Origin: an uncultured bacterium
GTDB taxonomy: Bacteria; Bacillota; Negativicutes; Veillonellales; Veillonellaceae
Reading direction: 5' to 3'
DNA length: 60,155 bases
Assembly (NCBI GenBank): GCA_905214495.1
Contig: CAJMLW010000011.1
Coordinates: 1-60,155 of the forward strand
Both the position numbers and the translations under genes were made by a program. Under the pieces are notes generated by a model. It was not told where the DNA came from, ran no database searches, and saw only the letters and a program-made list of their open reading frames with translations. Shown here piece after piece: positions 17,263 through 26,263 of this stretch (position 1 is the first letter of the stretch; every line of letters begins with the position of its first letter).

Positions 17263-19713
17263 TTAACTAAAAGCTTTTACAACAATGTGTTCAACTTCTA
17301 CATCGGCCTTGATGATAGCACCTTCAGAAGCATTACCTTGTAAAATAAGATCCGAAATAGGATCTTCAATCAACCGTTGAATAGCTCTTTTCAATGGCCG
17401 TGCACCCATTGCAAAATCAGATCCTTCTTTCACAAGCATATCCATAGCTGCTGGTGAAATTTCTAGAGATAGTCCCATATCACCAAGACGTTTTACTACA
17501 GTATCCATTAAAATTGTAACAATTTGTTTTAAATCGTTTGATGTTAAAGCATGGAATACAATCATTTCATCGATACGATTCAAAAATTCAGGACGGAAAT
17601 GACGTTTTACCGCATCTATAACAGATTTTTTTGCTTCCTTAAAGTTAACTTCATTAGAAGCACCAGATGCAATATCGGACTTTTTAGCAGCTAAGAATCC
17701 TAGTTCAGGAGAACTCTTACGAAGTGCATTTGCACCCAAATTACTTGTCATGATGATAACAGTATTCTTAAAATCAACAGTACGACCTTGGCTATCTGTT
17801 AATCGACCATCATCAAGAACCTGCAATAAAATATTAAAGAAATCTGCATGGGCTTTTTCTACTTCGTCAAGTAAAATTACACTATATGGTTTGCGACGAA
17901 CTGCATCAGTTAATTGTCCCCCTTCTTCATAGCCAACATAGCCTGGAGGCGCACCTACTAAACGCGATACAGTATGCTTTTCCATATATTCGGACATATC
18001 TAGGCGAATCATCGCCGTCTCATCACCAAATAAGGCAACAGCTAGAGCACGAGCCAATTCGGTTTTCCCAACGCCAGTAGGTCCTAAGAATAAGAATGAC
18101 CCAATAGGACGTTTAGGATCCTTTAAACCAGCTCTAGCGCGGCGAACAGCCTTAGAAACAGCCACAACAGCCTCATCTTGACCAATGACACGTTTATGAA
18201 GCTCTTCCTCTAGATGTAATAATGATTCAGATTCTTCCTGTGCAATTTTAGAAACAGGAATGCCTGTCCATTGTGCTACAACAGAGGCGATATCTTCATC
18301 ATTCACAACTAACTTAGCATCGCTATTTTCCTTAGCTGCTTTTTTCTTATCGTTGATTTCCTTTTCAATGCGCTTTTCTTCATCGCGCATCTCAGCTGCC
18401 TTCTCAAATTCTTGAGCTGTTACAGCCGCTTCTTTTTCCTTTTTTACATCTGCTAATTGTGTTTCCAATGCTTTCACATCGGGTGCGGTAGAAAACACTT
18501 TCATCCGCACCTTGGACGCCGCCTCATCGACAACATCAATAGCCTTATCTGGCAAGAACCGATCCGTAATATAACGACTGGATAGTGAAACCGCGGCTTC
18601 CAATGCTTCGTCGGTAATCTTTGCCTTATGGAAGGCCTCATACCGATCACGTAACCCTTTTAAAATTTCAAGTGCGTCTTCCTCGGATGGCTCACCAACA
18701 AGAACAGGTTGAAATCTGCGTTCTAAAGCAGCATCTTTTTCTATATGTTTTTTATATTCATCTAAAGTTGTAGCGCCAATCACTTGAAACTCACCGCGAG
18801 CTAATGCAGGTTTTAAAATATTCGCTGCATCCATAGCGCCTTCAGTAGCACCAGCGCCAACTAATGTATGAACTTCATCGATGAATATAATCATATCGTC
18901 ATATTTTTGAACCTCATCGATTGCTTTTTTTAATCGTTCTTCAAATTCACCACGATATTTTACACCGGCTAGCATGGAACTGATGCTCAATGAAATAATT
19001 CGCTTATTACGCAAAATTTCTGGTACATTACCGTTTACAATACGCTGTGCCAATCCTTCTGCAATAGCGGTTTTACCTACACCTGGTTCACCGATAAGCA
19101 CCGGATTATTTTTAGTGCGGCGGCTCAAAATTTGAATGACCCTCGCAATCTCTTTATCTCGACCAATAACGGGGTCAATTTTACCTTGCTTAGCCGATTC
19201 ATTTAAATCTGTGCTAAAATCAGCAAGTTCACCTAATGAACTATTATCTTTCCTATCTTCCCCACTATGACTAGCGCTGTCAGAAGAGCCGAGAATTGTT
19301 CGAATCGTATCCACAATATCATTTGCACGAATATTATGATTGCGCAATATACCTACTGCTACGCCACCACCATCGCTCAACAGACCTAATAGAATATGTT
19401 CTGTCCCCACATAATTGTGGTTCATATGATTAGCCACTTCAACAGCTAACTCCAGCACATGTTTTACACGGGGAGTCATATAGACGGAACTAGCCTTCTT
19501 ATTACCTCGTCCTATATGCTCTTCAACATCTTCAATAATAGTCTCTGCACTGAGACCTAGCTCATTAAGAGCCTTTGCGGCAACACCATTTTTAACCTTT
19601 ATGAGCCCAATGAGCACATGCTCCGTTCCCACATAGTCATGCCCGAGCTCTAAGGCCGCTTCTTGGGCGAAGGATAACACTCGTTGTGCATCATCTGTAA
19701 ATCGTTGCATCAT
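17263..19713 (-). CDS. clpC: ATP-dependent Clp protease ATP-binding subunit ClpC
   Basis: AAA+ unfoldase that feeds ClpP and, in Firmicutes, recognises arginine-phosphorylated proteins made by McsB. The 816-residue protein has two N-terminal Clp repeats (FAQEAALELGHDYVGTEHVLIGL and a second copy near 85-120), AAA-1 with GEPGVGKTAIAEGLAQ, a UVR/middle domain with QEFEKAAEMRDEEKRIEKEI near 430, and AAA-2 with GPTGVGKTELARALA. The intact UVR-containing middle domain marks ClpC rather than ClpA or ClpB. The start follows GAGG, and a short hairpin (19729-19746 region) lies just before that ribosome site. Confidence 0.96.
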   Translation of the reverse strand: MMQRFTDDAQRVLSFAQEAALELGHDYVGTEHVLIGLIKVKNGVAAKALNELGLSAETIIEDVEEHIGRGNKKASSVYMTPRVKHVLELAVEVANHMNHNYVGTEHILLGLLSDGGGVAVGILRNHNIRANDIVDTIRTILGSSDSASHSGEDRKDNSSLGELADFSTDLNESAKQGKIDPVIGRDKEIARVIQILSRRTKNNPVLIGEPGVGKTAIAEGLAQRIVNGNVPEILRNKRIISLSISSMLAGVKYRGEFEERLKKAIDEVQKYDDMIIFIDEVHTLVGAGATEGAMDAANILKPALARGEFQVIGATTLDEYKKHIEKDAALERRFQPVLVGEPSEEDALEILKGLRDRYEAFHKAKITDEALEAAVSLSSRYITDRFLPDKAIDVVDEAASKVRMKVFSTAPDVKALETQLADVKKEKEAAVTAQEFEKAAEMRDEEKRIEKEINDKKKAAKENSDAKLVVNDEDIASVVAQWTGIPVSKIAQEESESLLHLEEELHKRVIGQDEAVVAVSKAVRRARAGLKDPKRPIGSFLFLGPTGVGKTELARALAVALFGDETAMIRLDMSEYMEKHTVSRLVGAPPGYVGYEEGGQLTDAVRRKPYSVILLDEVEKAHADFFNILLQVLDDGRLTDSQGRTVDFKNTVIIMTSNLGANALRKSSPELGFLAAKKSDIASGASNEVNFKEAKKSVIDAVKRHFRPEFLNRIDEMIVFHALTSNDLKQIVTILMDTVVKRLGDMGLSLEISPAAMDMLVKEGSDFAMGARPLKRAIQRLIEDPISDLILQGNASEGAIIKADVEVEHIVVKAFS

Positions 19714-19859
19714 ATGTATTACCTCGTTCGCAAATATCAGTTTGCGCTCTCTATATAAACTTCATTCATAAAATGAAGGTACATTTTATCAATCTATATT
19801 AAATGGAATGTCTCCATGAATAGTATTCTTAAATATCATAGAAAATAGAAAATCACTTA

Positions 19860-20924
19860 TTATTTTTGTGAAAGTTTTTCTCTAATGACTGTTGCTCTAT
19901 AATTATCGCGCTCTTGAGAACTTACCTTTTCTTTTCCCATATATTTAAGTAAAAAATTAGGTCTCGTAATAGCCACCAACTCATTAAAACTATCGCTCGA
20001 CCATGCAGGTAAGATATCTAAATCTACACCTAATTGGATATCGCTTAATTTTTCTAGGGACTCCTGACCACTTATAGACCTTGCATATCGCAATATACCG
20101 TAAGACCGCCACAAATGATCTTCAAGACCATCTTTATCGTTGTGCACCAATATTTGGCGACATTTTCGCTCTTCTGCTATGATACCTTCTACAATCTTCG
20201 TCAACTGCTCAATGGTATCGGCTTCGCTGATGCCCATCGTACGTTGATTAGACACCTGATAAATATGACCTAATGCTTCTGAACCCTCGCCATATAAACC
20301 GCGCACAGAATAGCCAAGCTGAACAATACTGCGAACAAGACGATTAATGCGTCCAGTCATTGCTAATGCAGGAAGATGGAGCATAACAGAAGCGCGTAAA
20401 CCGGTGCCCACATTCGTTGGACATGCAGTTAAATAGCCAAAAGATTCATTAAAAGCAAATGGTTGTTTCTCATCAATAGCATCATCAATGTGTTCTGCAT
20501 GGTGAAAAGCATCTATTAAATTCAGGCCCGCCTCCATAGTTTGTATGCGCAAATGGTCCTCTTCATTAACCATAATTGCTACCGATGTATCATCGGATAC
20601 AAGTAAGCTACGATATGGCAGTTTTTCAGCCATAACAGGACTAATCAAATGTTTTTCCACAAGAATAGCACGCTCTATATCGGACAATTTATCAAGACTA
20701 ATAGAGTAATAATCTTGATTGTCGGAATCTTTTAACGTAGTAACTAAACCACGTGCAATGGAATCAACATGATGTAGAGCGACTTCATCATTTTTATTGG
20801 TAAATAATGTATCTCTGAAATTCCGAGCTAATCGTATACGACTAGAAATAACGATATGATCTGAATCGGATGGCGTATGTTGGAGCCATTTACTAAGGGC
20901 TGCATCTAAAATATTATCAAACAT
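19860..20924 (-). CDS. mcsB: protein arginine kinase McsB
   Basis: Phosphorylates arginine residues on damaged proteins and on CtsR, marking them for ClpCP. It belongs to the phosphagen kinase fold: SSRIRLARNF near residue 28, NEEDHLRIQTM near 120, a substrate/ATP segment with CPTNVGTGLRASVMLHLPAL near 165-185. The length (354) fits. It needs McsA as activator, encoded immediately upstream. An ATG follows GAGGAGG. The gene order mcsA-mcsB-clpC matches B. subtilis. Confidence 0.95.
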   Translation of the reverse strand: MFDNILDAALSKWLQHTPSDSDHIVISSRIRLARNFRDTLFTNKNDEVALHHVDSIARGLVTTLKDSDNQDYYSISLDKLSDIERAILVEKHLISPVMAEKLPYRSLLVSDDTSVAIMVNEEDHLRIQTMEAGLNLIDAFHHAEHIDDAIDEKQPFAFNESFGYLTACPTNVGTGLRASVMLHLPALAMTGRINRLVRSIVQLGYSVRGLYGEGSEALGHIYQVSNQRTMGISEADTIEQLTKIVEGIIAEERKCRQILVHNDKDGLEDHLWRSYGILRYARSISGQESLEKLSDIQLGVDLDILPAWSSDSFNELVAITRPNFLLKYMGKEKVSSQERDNYRATVIREKLSQK

Positions 20925-20934
20925 ACTATCCTCC

Positions 20935-21474
20935 TCAATTTTCTTTACTATCGACCTTCGATTCTAAGGCTTTGATTGTATCTCTAATTTGAGCTGCTTC
21001 CTCAAAGTTTTCATCACCGATGGCCGCCTCTAATTGACGTCGTAATTGCTTAATCTCATATTGTGCTTTAAACACATTATGCCCTTGGTTCGGTACGCGT
21101 CCTTCATATTCAATAGACCCTTGAATGCGTTGAACCAATGATGCAATCTGATTTTTAAAAATTTCGTAACAACTAGGACATCCAAATTTCCCAAATCGAT
21201 TAAAATCTTCAAATGTATTTCCACAATTTGGACAGCGTTTCATCTGCTGTGATTGCAACATATGATCTGGGTACACCATATTTTTGAAAAAATCATTGGA
21301 GAAAAAGTCATTGTCCCAAATATCATTTACGAAAGAACTAAAGGGAGATAACTTACCATCTTTTTGTAATTTATTAGCACAGGACGAACATAAATGCTGT
21401 TCTGTTTTTTGATTATTCACGATATTTGTCATATGCACTGTTGCTTCGTTTGTATGGCAATGATCGCACTTCAT
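20935..21474 (-). CDS. mcsA: McsA, zinc-finger activator of McsB
   Basis: A 179-residue adaptor with paired CxxC motifs near the N-terminus (CDHC, CSSC), a second pair (CPNC, CPSC) near residues 80-100 and a C-terminal UVR motif (QLRRQLEAAIGDENFEEAAQ) that resembles the ClpC middle domain. These features are those of the McsB activator, which also acts in metal and heat stress. It sits between ctsR and mcsB with 6- and 10-base gaps. Confidence 0.94.
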   Translation of the reverse strand: MKCDHCHTNEATVHMTNIVNNQKTEQHLCSSCANKLQKDGKLSPFSSFVNDIWDNDFFSNDFFKNMVYPDHMLQSQQMKRCPNCGNTFEDFNRFGKFGCPSCYEIFKNQIASLVQRIQGSIEYEGRVPNQGHNVFKAQYEIKQLRRQLEAAIGDENFEEAAQIRDTIKALESKVDSKEN

Positions 21475-21480
21475 ATGACA

Positions 21481-21960
21481 TCACTCCTTCCGCAATGTCT
21501 CTATCATAGATGCATAAAGATTGCGAATAGCATCATTTCTATATTCATAATCTACATGTTCAATGATGCTGGCAAATGAATTATGCATCATTTGAGCCTC
21601 GCGCTTTGTAATTTTATTATCTTGTAACAATTGAAATAAAGATTGATCAACATCGCGCAAATCGATTAACCGTTCCACGCGATTTGGACCTTCATAGATA
21701 TGATAGGTTGTCACTGCTGGTACCGTATTAGAAGATTCTGGTTGTAACTTACGAATTCTAATATATCCACCTAATCCACGTCTAGATTCAACATCAAATC
21801 CTCGTTCATTAGAAAAACGCGTACTCAATACATAGCTAATCTGAGATGGTGCACAATCTAATTCATCGGCCAACTCATTTCTCTTTAAAATTAATTTTTC
21901 TTGTTCTTCTGTTAATTTATTAAGTATAAATTTTTCTATTTTATCAGCTATAACGCTCAT
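21481..21960 (-). CDS. ctsR: transcriptional repressor CtsR
   Basis: Repressor of clp genes in Firmicutes, inactivated by heat and by McsB. The 159-residue protein has the N-terminal winged helix (LILKRNELADELDCAPSQISYVLSTRF), the glycine-rich wing ESRRGLGGYIRI and a C-terminal four-helix region with ITKREAQMMHNSF. It heads the ctsR-mcsA-mcsB-clpC operon and is expected to bind the GTCAAA repeats at its own promoter. Confidence 0.95.
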   Translation of the reverse strand: MSVIADKIEKFILNKLTEEQEKLILKRNELADELDCAPSQISYVLSTRFSNERGFDVESRRGLGGYIRIRKLQPESSNTVPAVTTYHIYEGPNRVERLIDLRDVDQSLFQLLQDNKITKREAQMMHNSFASIIEHVDYEYRNDAIRNLYASMIETLRKE

Positions 21961-22021
21961 AATAACACCTCTTTATAAATTTATCTCTTAATTTGTCTTT
22001 TTGTTCTTTTGATATAACTTT

Positions 22022-22050
22022 ATTATATTTGACTATTTGACTATTGTCAA
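22022..22050 (-). promoter_or_regulatory. promoter of the ctsR operon
   Basis: TTGACA (22045-22050), a 17-base spacer and TATAAT (22022-22027) on the minus strand. The spacer is made largely of two GTCAAA repeats, so repressor binding would cover the promoter. Confidence 0.85.
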
Positions 22051-22085
22051 ATAAAAAGTCAAATATTAATTAATTATTATTTGAC
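22028..22085 (-). promoter_or_regulatory. CtsR operator array (five GTCAAA motifs)
   Basis: GTCAAA occurs five times within 58 bases: on the minus strand at 22028-22033, 22036-22041 and 22080-22085, and in the opposite orientation at 22046-22051 and 22058-22063. The classical CtsR box has two such heptads in direct repeat with a 10-base period. Here the direct pair in the spacer has an 8-base period, and there is also a palindrome TTTGAC-4 bases-GTCAAA across the -35 region. Control by CtsR is inferred. Confidence 0.75.
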
Positions 22086-22160
22086 TATTACCCAAATACG
22101 TAAATTTATTGTATGAATTGCGCCACCAAATCAATGTATATAACTAAATGTTTCTACGAA

Positions 22161-22189
22161 TAGACTAATACAAGAATTCAATGTATAAT
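22161..22189 (+). promoter_or_regulatory. promoter of the SpeD-like gene
   Basis: TAGACT (22161-22166), a 17-base spacer and TATAAT (22184-22189) on the plus strand, about 40 bases before the ATG at 22231. The -35 box is weak. A similar sequence (TCAATGTATA) occurs about 48 bases upstream. Confidence 0.6.
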
Positions 22190-22230
22190 ATTAAAGATAT
22201 AATAGCGTATGTACGAAAGAAGGTGCTACA

Positions 22231-22737
22231 ATGGCAGATGCATTAGGTCATCAATTATTACTAGATTTATATTCTTGCAATGAAGAATCCCTTTCTTCCG
22301 CTGCAGCCGTACAAGAAAGTGTAGCTGCTGCATTTGAGTTAGCAGATATTGAGTTAGACGAAATAAACTATCAAGTTATGGATGATGAAATTGTCGTTCT
22401 TGCTATTGCAAAACAATTTCACTTCACATTACATGCGTATCCAGAATTAGGTTATGTAGCAGTTGATTTATTCGCCTTCAATCGTACCCTACCAATTACA
22501 CAATTTATGAAATCCTTACGTCAATCATTTGGCTCTGAAAAGGTAAAAGCAACCACTGTCCAACGTGGCGATTTTGGTAACGAACGTGATATGAAACCGC
22601 GTCGCAAAACCAAAATTACAACGCTTGGTCGTGTATTCCGTACACGTATCCAATTAAAACAAACTGGGGGCAAACTCAAGAAACAAAGCGCTAAGGTTAT
22701 CAAATCATTAGCTAAAAAAAGTGGCCTAAAAAAATAA
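22231..22737 (+). CDS. AdoMet decarboxylase (SpeD)-like protein lacking catalytic residues, with basic tail
   Basis: Residues 1-115 align with bacterial class 1b SpeD: LGHQLLLDLYSC at the start, then FHFTLHAYPELGYVAVDLF. From memory of Thermotoga maritima SpeD the numbering matches without gaps around the active site: the pyruvoyl Ser63 is Phe63, Glu62 before the cleavage bond is Gln62, Cys83 is Phe83, and only His68 remains. Self-cleavage and decarboxylation should be impossible. The last 48 residues add 18 Lys/Arg, suggesting binding to nucleic acid or membrane; that is inference. The ATG follows AAGAAGGTG. It is divergent from ctsR and alone on its strand. An AdoMet or polyamine sensor is possible but unproven. 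Confidence 0.8.
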   Translation: MADALGHQLLLDLYSCNEESLSSAAAVQESVAAAFELADIELDEINYQVMDDEIVVLAIAKQFHFTLHAYPELGYVAVDLFAFNRTLPITQFMKSLRQSFGSEKVKATTVQRGDFGNERDMKPRRKTKITTLGRVFRTRIQLKQTGGKLKKQSAKVIKSLAKKSGLKK

Positions 22738-22751
22738 CATAAGAAAAATCT

Positions 22752-22785
22752 AAAAGACCTTGCTCAATACGAACAAGTTCTTTTT
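22752..22785 (+). terminator. intrinsic terminator after the SpeD-like gene
   Basis: AAAAGA-C-CTTG pairs with CAAG-T-TCTTTT, with a loop of about 10 bases and a run of U on the plus strand. Confidence 0.6.
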
Positions 22786-22794
22786 ACTGCGCCA

Positions 22795-22824
22795 AAAAGG
22801 CTAGAGACGAATCTCTAGCCTTTT
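22795..22824 (-). terminator. bidirectional terminator between the convergent SpeD-like and HAD genes
   Basis: A perfect 13-bp stem AAAAGGCTAGAGA/TCTCTAGCCTTTT with a 4-base loop. On the minus strand it is followed by U, serving the HAD gene and suf operon; on the plus strand it can back up the upstream hairpin. Confidence 0.85.
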
Positions 22825-22843
22825 AATATGAACGTTTATAGTC

Positions 22844-23527
22844 TTATCTACGAACAAGCATTTCCTCTAGGTCTAAGGTCATAACAATATCATCTACATC
22901 ATCGCAAAGATATTCTGCATTTGCATCGTTTAACTCTGTCTCAGTACCATATCCATAGGTAACACCTATAGATATACAGCCTAATTCATTGCCTGACTCA
23001 ACATCATATTTTCTATCCCCTACCATGTATACGAGACGACGTCCCGTGTCATCAGTTAAGAGATTACCACACAATTCGATGGCCTTTTGAAGAATCTCTT
23101 TCTTATGAACCAATCCTTCTTTGTAATTGGCACCTACGATGACATCAAAGTATGGTGTAATAGAGAAATGATCTAAAATCTCGCGAGCATACATTTCTGG
23201 CTTTGCCGTAGCCAAAGCCACTGTATAATGCTCATTTTTAACCTTGTCCAATAGGTCGATGATGTTAGGATACAATTGATTTTCAAATTTACCAACCGTA
23301 CCATAGCGTTCACCAAACTTTTTATATACTTTTTCCGCTTCTTCCAATGACATTCCACAGTGCTCTTGAAATGAATCCACAAGTGGAGGTCCTAAGAACA
23401 ACAACAAGGTTTCATGAGGTGGTATTTCGTATCCAAAGGATTCAAGTGCATATGTGACACTCTTCAGAATGCCTTCTTCTGAATCTGTTAAGGTTCCATC
23501 CAAGTCAAAAATAATTGTCTTATTCAT
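22844..23527 (-). CDS. HAD-superfamily hydrolase, phosphoglycolate phosphatase-like
   Basis: A 227-residue Cof/PGP-type HAD phosphatase. Motif I is FDLDGTLTDSEEG, motif II lies in VALATAKPE, motif III is the Lys in HKKEIL, and motif IV is MVGDRKYDVESGNELG. The helical cap follows motif I. The substrate is unknown; family members act on phosphoglycolate or similar small phosphates. It starts two bases after the sufU stop with only a weak ribosome site (AAAGAAAT), so it is probably the last gene of the suf operon. The earlier frame start would lie inside sufU. Confidence 0.85.
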   Translation of the reverse strand: MNKTIIFDLDGTLTDSEEGILKSVTYALESFGYEIPPHETLLLFLGPPLVDSFQEHCGMSLEEAEKVYKKFGERYGTVGKFENQLYPNIIDLLDKVKNEHYTVALATAKPEMYAREILDHFSITPYFDVIVGANYKEGLVHKKEILQKAIELCGNLLTDDTGRRLVYMVGDRKYDVESGNELGCISIGVTYGYGTETELNDANAEYLCDDVDDIVMTLDLEEMLVRR

Positions 23528-23529
23528 AA

Positions 23530-23955
23530 TTATTTCTTTAAAGCCTCTTTTAATGTATGCCACGCTAATACAGCACATTTTACACGAGCTGGCATATTAG
23601 AAATATTTTGTAAGGCCATAGCATCTTCCAAATCTTCAAGTTTAGATTCGTCGGTAACCTCTTTTTTAATCATACCCAAGAATAATTCTACCAAACGCAA
23701 TGCTTCTTCTACAGATTTACCCTTGATAATATCGATCATCATGGATGCTGAAGCTTGGCTGATAGCACAACCAGAGCCTGTGTACGCTGCATCTTTAATA
23801 ATGCCATCTTGTACATCAATTTGTAGCGTCAAATCATCACCACAACTTGGATTGTGGCCATGTTCGGAAGCAGTAAACTCACTTAACTCACGTTTATTAC
23901 GCTTATCTTGATTATGTTCCAAAATAAGTTCCGTATACAATTGATCCATTTCCAT
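23530..23955 (-). CDS. sufU: SufU, zinc-dependent sulfur transfer protein
   Basis: SufU takes sulfur from SufS for Fe-S cluster assembly in Firmicutes. The 141-residue IscU-fold protein has three cysteines at the expected sites: NPSCGDDL, TGSGCAISQAS and ARVKCAVLAW, with the Asp of GDD as the fourth zinc ligand. The insertion between the second and third cysteines typical of SufU (versus IscU) is present. It follows sufS by 11 bases. Confidence 0.94.
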   Translation of the reverse strand: MEMDQLYTELILEHNQDKRNKRELSEFTASEHGHNPSCGDDLTLQIDVQDGIIKDAAYTGSGCAISQASASMMIDIIKGKSVEEALRLVELFLGMIKKEVTDESKLEDLEDAMALQNISNMPARVKCAVLAWHTLKEALKK

Positions 23956-23966
23956 GTGAATGTCTC

Positions 23967-25196
23967 CTAATCTTTAAAGCCCATTACCGAACGGACAGTT
24001 TTTAATACTTCTAAGAATGCATCTAAATCTTCTTTACGCGTGTATAAATACATGCTGAGGCGTGTAGATGCAGCTACGTGAAAGAATGCGCCCAAAGGTT
24101 GTGCACAATGATGTCCAGAGCGTACACAGATACCTTTAGAATCAAGAATGGTCGCTACATCATGAGGATGTACATCATCTATTGTAAAAGCGATAACGCC
24201 ATGTTTTTCACGAGGGTTTTGAGACCCCAATACGTGAACATGAGGAATTTCAAGCATCTTAGGCAATACATAGGATACCAATTCTTCTTCATGTGCCTCA
24301 ATAGCATCCATGCCGAAAGATTCAAGATAATCGATAGCGGCATGTAACGTTACAGCACCATGAGCATTTGGTGTACCAGCTTCGAATTTATAAGGTAACT
24401 CATTGAATGTAGTAGATTGTTCTTTTACATATTCAATCATATCACCACCGAGTAAGAATGGTGGCATTTTTTCGAGTAATTCTCGTTTTCCATATAGCAC
24501 ACCAATACCTTGAGAAGCACACATTTTATGGCCAGAGAATACGAAGAAATCACAGTCCAAGGCTTGTACATCCACCTTCATATGAGGTGTAGACTGAGCT
24601 CCGTCAAGAACAACAATAGCCCCTACAGAATGAGCTTTTTCAGTCAATTCTTTCACAGGGAATTCCATGCCAAGAACATTGCTCACATGGGCAAATGCCA
24701 CAATTTTAGTACTTTCATCAATCTTATTGATTTCACCATCTTTCAAATGGCCCGATTCATCTAAGTACATATACTCTAATGTAGAACCTGTTTTCTCAGC
24801 AACATATTGCCATGTAACAAGATTGGCATGATGTTCTGCAACAGTAATGACAATCTTATCGCCTTTTGTAACAAAATTAGCGCCATAGCTATGAGCGATT
24901 AGATTCATCGATTCCGTACTATTACGGGTAAAGACAACCTCTTCTCGCTCACGGGCATTGATAAACTCAACAACGCGGTCACGTGCATTTTCATACGCTT
25001 CCGACGCTTCAATAGCGAGGATATGAGAACCGCGATGTGGATTACCATTGTGATGAAGCATATGCTCTGTAAGGCGATCCATTACCATTTGAGGAATTTG
25101 CGCCGTTGCACCACTATCTAAGTAGATAAGGCGATGACCATTATGTTCTTTATGTAAAATAGGAAAATCCTTATATGCTTCTGTAATAGGTCTCAT
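23967..25196 (-). CDS. sufS: cysteine desulfurase SufS
   Basis: PLP enzyme that removes sulfur from cysteine for Fe-S assembly (group II desulfurase). Visible are YLDSGATAQIPQ, the ESMNLIAHSYG region, AEHHANLVTWQ, the PLP lysine in FFVFSGHKMCASQGIGVLYGK and the catalytic cysteine in ICVRSGHHCAQPLG. The roughly 409-residue length is normal. The ATG at 25196 follows AGAGG; a TTG two codons earlier lies in the ribosome site. Order sufC-B-D-S-U is that of Firmicutes. Confidence 0.95.
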   Translation of the reverse strand: MRPITEAYKDFPILHKEHNGHRLIYLDSGATAQIPQMVMDRLTEHMLHHNGNPHRGSHILAIEASEAYENARDRVVEFINAREREEVVFTRNSTESMNLIAHSYGANFVTKGDKIVITVAEHHANLVTWQYVAEKTGSTLEYMYLDESGHLKDGEINKIDESTKIVAFAHVSNVLGMEFPVKELTEKAHSVGAIVVLDGAQSTPHMKVDVQALDCDFFVFSGHKMCASQGIGVLYGKRELLEKMPPFLLGGDMIEYVKEQSTTFNELPYKFEAGTPNAHGAVTLHAAIDYLESFGMDAIEAHEEELVSYVLPKMLEIPHVHVLGSQNPREKHGVIAFTIDDVHPHDVATILDSKGICVRSGHHCAQPLGAFFHVAASTRLSMYLYTRKEDLDAFLEVLKTVRSVMGFKD

Positions 25197-25207
25197 AGTC
25201 AATCCTC

Positions 25208-26254
25208 TTAAATCTTATTACGTACTGCAGCCAAAGCAGCTTCTTCAATCACGTCATCACCAATGCGATCGATGATTGGTCGAATCATTGATTCTACAAT
25301 AATATGTTTAGCTTCTACTTCACTAAAACCACGGCTCATGAGGTAGAACAATTTATTTTGATCAATTTGTCCTGCACTAGCTGCATGATTACCTACTACA
25401 TTATCTTCTTTACACAATAACAATGGTAGAGAAATAGATTTAACAGTAGGATCTAACAATAAACATGTATCTTCTTCAGCACCTTCAGAGGCAACGGCAC
25501 CGCGAAGGAAATCCAATGTACCACGGAAGGATTTTTTAGATGTATCGCTTAAGGCACCTAATGTATGAATATCACTAAAAGATTTTTTACCACCATGTGT
25601 CATGAGCATAGCAATATCAAATTTTTGTTCCTTATTCCCTAAATAAGCAATGTCATGAACGATTTTACTAGATTCACCTTGTAAATCATGTTCATAGTTT
25701 AGGAAGTTTTCTTTGCCACCAATTTCTACATTGATGTATTCCACATCGGCATTATCCTCTAGTTTTGTATAGCGATGTTCGATATGCTGTACAGTTTCGT
25801 CTAAAAGATTTACTTTTTTAACGACAATCTTTGCATTAGATTTTACATCGTATTCATTAAGATATTGAATATTAGTCGCCTCTTTTGTACCACCATCCAA
25901 GAAGAATTGTACTTCTACGTCAGCGCCTTCTTCGACGATAAATTGGAAACGACCGGCAATACGTGCACTCGCATCAATGCGAATACCTACCACTTCTTTT
26001 GCTTTAGCAGGCACATGGATACGATAGCCTTCAGCTTCGCTTACAAGCTTAACTACAGCCTCACCATTAGCACCTTTATAGTTTGTATTCATCAAAGCTG
26101 TACCAGCTGGCAATGGGCTAATAATGGCATCATTACCTTTTACCAATACAGATGTAGTTGTTTCTGATTCTCCCCAAAGACTTGCTGGAGTATGGTTAAC
26201 ACGCAACCATCTAAAGGTAGGTCTAGGAAGTTCATTAAATAGTAATTCGCTCAT
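25208..26254 (-). CDS. sufD: Fe-S cluster assembly protein SufD
   Basis: A scaffold partner in the SufBC2D complex. The 348-residue protein has the beta-helix core of the SufB/SufD family, with GGKENFLNYEHDLQGESSK in the middle and the conserved C-terminal segment VVGNHAASAGQIDQNKLFYLMSRGFSEVEAKHIIVE. It is shorter than some SufD proteins at the N-terminus. It lies between sufB and sufS with gaps of 9 and 5-11 bases; the ATG follows GGAGG. Confidence 0.9.
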   Translation of the reverse strand: MSELLFNELPRPTFRWLRVNHTPASLWGESETTTSVLVKGNDAIISPLPAGTALMNTNYKGANGEAVVKLVSEAEGYRIHVPAKAKEVVGIRIDASARIAGRFQFIVEEGADVEVQFFLDGGTKEATNIQYLNEYDVKSNAKIVVKKVNLLDETVQHIEHRYTKLEDNADVEYINVEIGGKENFLNYEHDLQGESSKIVHDIAYLGNKEQKFDIAMLMTHGGKKSFSDIHTLGALSDTSKKSFRGTLDFLRGAVASEGAEEDTCLLLDPTVKSISLPLLLCKEDNVVGNHAASAGQIDQNKLFYLMSRGFSEVEAKHIIVESMIRPIIDRIGDDVIEEAALAAVRNKI

Positions 26255-26263
26255 AGTACCTCC

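Noticed and set aside
19714..19859. A separate CtsR-controlled promoter for clpC
   Set aside because: No GTCAAA repeat and no good promoter is seen in this gap; clpC is most simply part of the ctsR operon. The short hairpin near 19729-19746 is noted under clpC only.
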